NCBI RefSeq assembly: GCF_016802725.1 | Contig: NC_052676.1 | Span: 8,132,937 to 8,196,936, forward strand | DNA from: Solenopsis invicta | Lineage: Eukaryota; Arthropoda; Insecta; Hymenoptera; Formicidae | Length of the DNA: 64,000 bases | Direction of reading: 5' to 3' | Shown: positions 60,071 to 64,000 of the stretch, piece by piece | How the letters are laid out: the number at the start of each line of letters is the position of its first letter | Numbering within the stretch: position 1 is the stretch's first letter | Translations under genes and position numbers: made by a program | Notes under the pieces: generated by a model | The model's input: the letters and a program-made list of their open reading frames with translations, nothing else | Told to the model about the DNA's origin: nothing | Databases searched by the model: none

Positions 60071-60364
60071 TAAAAGTAAATAAGACGGTCAAAATTGACA
60101 AAAAGAATGTAATTTAAATATAAATAATTATTATTATTTTAATAAAAACAAAAAATTTTAATATATAATAAAAAGGTATTTTTTGTTAACAGTATCTTAT
60201 TAGTTTGAATAAGAATTGTTTGGCTGAGGAAGGCTAAGTAGAGTCAAAACGTATACTTTTTTATTAAAATTTGTCTTTTTTATTAAAATAATGGTAATTA
60301 TTCATATTTAAATTACATCCTTATCTGTTTTGCTCGTTAATTTTGATCGTCTTATTTACTTTTA
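60071..60364. mobile_element. Inverted-repeat element (~294 bp) with hammerhead-like core
   Basis: The left arm TAAAAGTAAATAAGACGGTC pairs with the right end (to 60364). Pairing continues through AAAATT.A, ATGTAATTTAAATAT.AATAA and TTATTTTAATAAAAA-type sequence, about 100 bp per arm with a small insertion in the right arm. The centre contains GGCTGAGGAAGGCTAAGTAG followed by AGTCAAAAC. No frame. Confidence 0.7.
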
Positions 60365-60656
60365 TATTAAAATAATTATAAGGCTCATGTATGATTTGTT
60401 TAGGAATATTTAAAATTGTTATATATTTATTTATTACTATTTATTAATGCCCTTTCTTTCCTTCAATATGTTTACAATGCTTTCAGTCATTGTTGAATAC
60501 AATAAAATTTAAAAAATTAAATTTTAATTCAATCAAAATTATAAAAAGAAAGTTTTTGTTGCAATCATTGATTGAATTATTATACAAGATATTTTACTTT
60601 TAATTTTTTATTTTAATTAATTTAGTAATCTATAAAAAAACTTGTAGGAAAGTTTT

Positions 60657-60768
<112 letters not shown>

Positions 60769-61686
60769 TCAAATTGAGGAAAGCAAATTTTTAATACCAT
60801 GGTATTAAAAAATTTACATTCTTTAATTTGATAATGTTGCTTTCTTCTAAATATATACTTTTCTTCTTAACTTTGATGTGAAACTTATTGAATAGAGATG
60901 TATATATTTTTTAAACTATACAACATATTTTCATATAAGCAAGCTGTCTTTTTTTAACAAAATTTAAAATGTTTCTATACGAACTCTTTTATATAAAATA
61001 ATCAATAAAATATTGATAAATTAGATCTTGAGATTCAAACATAGTCATTTTTGCACAAATAATTACACCAATTCGAGACTTATTACAGTACAAAACAATT
61101 TTGATCCAACATTTTTGTTTTACGTTTTTGAAAATTTTTTTGTACTAACAATAAACCTTGTAAATGGCTCGAACTATAATTGAAACGTTAGCAGTGTAAT
61201 CGCAGGGTTTTTGGAAACATGCAATAAAGTACATACATGGTGCGATTATTCGCGCAAAAATAACAAAAATAACATTTGATTTTCAATATTTTTTAATATT
61301 TTAATGATTATTTTACATAAGAGATTTATAGAATTTGTAAATTATTTTAAATTTTGTTAAAGAAAGATAACTTGCTTATATGAAGAAAGTAAGCAATTAT
61401 CAATATTCTACAAAAAGTTAATAATCCTACACTTATTTTTTTTGCATTCTTATCAACACATTTTTCATTAAGTATTGCCGAGTTGTATGACATGTACAAT
61501 GCATATACAACACTAATTTATATGTAAATATGATTCAATCAATAAAGCATTTCAATATTATCGTAATTACTTCAATGTAATAGCAAGTTTACAAAAGTGC
61601 AAGATTCACTGTCATTGTACCGTCACTGAGCGCGCAATCTTGACTACTTGATTCGCCTACTGTAAATACTTCTCATTTAAAAAGTA
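60769..61686. other. AT-rich stretch, no feature seen
   Basis: No frame or structure recognised apart from the flanking repeats. Confidence 0.6.
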
Positions 61687-62270
61687 GGGGAAAATAGGGT
61701 TATTGTACGCACTGGGTAATTGTACGCTTCCTGGTTTAGCATCTTCTCCATGAATAGAGATTATATCGCGGCGATATTTGTAGGCTAAAGGTAATTTTTT
61801 TAATATATAACCATAGGTTATATCATTTAAAAACGTAATTATTTGAAAAAATAAGAAAAAGTAAAATCATGATTTTTGTTGCGATTTTGGCATTCAAAAA
61901 ATAAGGCAATAAGTTCGTATTTTTAATTTATTTATTTAATCTTATTATACCTAATAAAAGTACGTTATTTTGTGCGTTTTTGAGCAATTGTTGATTAAAT
62001 TTAATTAAATAATCTTTGAGTAATCTGTTTTTTTTTTTATCAAATCAAGTCCGCAGTGGACCGCGTGTACAAGACGCGAGAAGTTTTTTCGTTTATCCAC
62101 TTGCCTCTTTTTGCTGAATACAGCATCACCAAATAAAAAATTGTTTAATATGCCAATACATAATGATAGAAAAATGTTTAAAGTTTCTATTTCTGTACTC
62201 GTATCGATTTCAAAAATTACTTTACTGCGATAAATTTTTCTTAGGTGCGTATAATTTAGCTATTTTCCCC
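61687..62270. mobile_element. TA-flanked DNA element (584 bp)
   Basis: Left end GGGGAAAATAGGGTTATTGT and the complement of the right end, GGGGAAAATAGCTAAATTAT, are inverted and both lead into ACGCAC. TA lies at each edge (61685-61686, 62271-62272). Left subterminal GTACGC words repeat. No transposase. Its organisation resembles the 0.89 kb elements at 24956 and 45269, but the sequence differs. Confidence 0.8.
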
Positions 62271-64000
62271 TATTATTGCTTCGACATTGTCGTATTAGAA
62301 TTTTTGTCTTATTTTTAAGTAAGGAATACGTTATTAAAATTTTGATTACGGGCTGTGGGACATCTTGTATATAGGTAATAACTGTGATCATGAGTATCTG
62401 TTCATTGTCTTTCAATGATTTTGATGAGAGGAATAGATAAAAGGAGGGGGTTGTAGAATATTATCGTTTTTTTGACCATAACTCAGTAAATATTAACGCG
62501 ATACAATTTTAATGAACGTCAGTTTATTAGCCATAGAATTCTACTAATCACTTTATAAGAACAAGTTTATCGGATATATAGAACGATTGTAATTTAAAGG
62601 TTACTAAAAAACGGAAAAAGAATGCATTTGTGGAATGGAAGAGAGTCGTGGAATACTAACAACTAATGTCATGAAAGGCACTTTTATTTATAAAAAAAAA
62701 AAAAAAAACATGAATTAATGATCTTTCGTATATTTTATACAAAACAAGACCTTACGAACATTTTATGAAATGTACGTATTTCATAAAACATATTAAAACA
62801 GAAACTTTTTTTAAATAATTCTTTGGCTTAAAAATTTTATAAAAACAGCAAATACTAATGATTAGTAATCATCCTACAATATCTGAATAAACTGTAACAA
62901 AGTAATTTTAATGATTGCTCTTTGAATTCAATGCTAATTATCATCACGAGATATTACAACATTCAGACACACTAGACTATTAATTTTTTTTCAGTGAACA
63001 CTACACTGATTCTAATTTAGAGGAGAATACTGTTATTAACCGGATTATATTATCACTGTAAGACAGTGCATGTACGGCTGATATATCACTGAAATCAGAC
63101 TATATTCATTATCTTTCAGTGAATAATGCATTGATTCTGATTTAGCGAGTAATGTTTTACAGTGTTTTAAGATGTTTGTAAAATTATTATTAAAATTGAC
63201 GAGTTTTATTTGTGATATTTTTTCCAGTTTGAATTTATAATTGCGTTTCAAATCTGTATCATCGCGTAATTTATTTAAAAATTGGTACTGAAATACTATT
63301 TAGCATCAAAAATTTACTTTGATCAAAAATGGCAATACTTCTTTTACTACTATTATTCACAAATCGGTCAAATTTCACTTACTAATCTAATATAAATATA
63401 TATAATTATATGTATGAAGTATATGCATTTATATTTTCTTTGATTTGTAAAAACTCTGTTCATGCGTATATGAAAAATAACGAAAGAAATAATTAAAGAA
63501 TGATTAGAAAAATTATTTTTTGTATTGTTTTTCTTTATAAAAGAGAAAATCATAATTACATTATACAATATTTTATATATAATTATATTATCAGTTTTAT
63601 ATGTCATCATATACTATTATATGTTATATCAGTAACTTTTTCTTATTTTTGTAATATTTATTTTTTTATTAAAGAAATATTGCAAAATTCATCTTTTTAT
63701 TTACTTTTTAATTCTTATTATTTTTCTTGTATTTGTATACAAACAGAGATTATACAAAAGCAAAAAACACGTAAGAACATATTTTATATATAATTATATA
63801 TGTAGGTATATATTTGAAAATATTATAGACCTTTTTTCTTGGAAAATTATCAAGAAAACATTTTTGAGATAAATGTTAGAAATAAAAATTCTAATTTTAA
63901 GAGAAACCGCAACACACACACAACGTAAAAAACCAAAGTAGCGTAAATTATCCTTATGACTTCATATAAAGACAAATTTTTATCACTTTGGGAATAATCT
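62271..64000. other. AT-rich stretch to window end, no gene seen
   Basis: Very AT-rich, with an A-run near 62692-62708 and the direct repeat at 62989-63165. Short frames at 63045-63793 are Ile/Tyr/Phe-rich and not protein-like. Confidence 0.55.
62989..63165. repeat. Diverged direct repeat, 124-bp period
   Basis: TTTCAGTGAACACTACACTG then ATTCTAATTTAG (62990-63021) recurs as TTTCAGTGAATAATGCATTG then ATTCTGATTTAG (63114-63145). Confidence 0.65.

Overview
The window looks like a piece of an insect nuclear genome, most likely a hymenopteran and possibly an ant (inference). It is very AT-rich, with scattered CpG-rich islands. It carries insect-type DNA-transposon debris (mariner, hAT, piggyBac-like and many small inverted-repeat elements), a truncated Ty3/gypsy-type LTR element, and two copies of an insect-expanded kinase-like gene. 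Nothing bacterial was seen: no operons, no CRISPR, no rRNA.

Layout. Positions 1.3-8.9 kb hold a head-to-tail segmental duplication. Each ~3-3.6 kb copy carries one intact, intronless, minus-strand gene of the ecdysteroid kinase-like (EcKL/CHK) family; these are the only two genes I call with confidence. The copies are natural controls for each other: two hAT-like MITEs sit only in copy 1 and one hairpin MITE only in copy 2, each with its empty site preserved in the other copy. A folded repeat element lies between the copies. Positions 10.06-10.68 kb hold a decayed, internally deleted mariner transposase. Positions 11.69-13.63 kb are a very large, highly matched inverted repeat (two ~0.88 kb arms, 166 bp spacer) followed by a partial third arm to 14.44 kb.

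From about 16.8 kb to 60 kb the sequence alternates between AT-rich stretches and 0.3-1.8 kb GC/CpG-rich islands without convincing exons. I read this as a long intergenic or intronic regulatory domain, perhaps of a developmental gene outside the window (inference). Transposon remnants are spread through it: a 659 bp long-TIR element (19.3 kb), two inverted copies of one ~0.89 kb TA-flanked element (25.0 and 45.3 kb), a piggyBac-like MITE flanked by TTAA (27.3 kb), a hAT transposase C-terminal remnant (29.2-30.0 kb), a tRNA-like unit inside a hairpin (30.4 kb), a hAT MITE (35.0 kb), an LTR-PBS-gag fragment carrying a nested hairpin MITE (43.4-44.9 kb), two 8-bp-TSD elements (52.7 and 53.2 kb), and further inverted-repeat elements at 60.1 and 61.7 kb.

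How the genes work together: the two EcKL paralogs are the only apparent functional proteins. They probably phosphorylate small hydrophobic substrates (steroids or xenobiotic conjugates), by family knowledge only. Everything else is mobile or repetitive DNA or non-coding sequence. All similarity statements were made by eye and without database searches.
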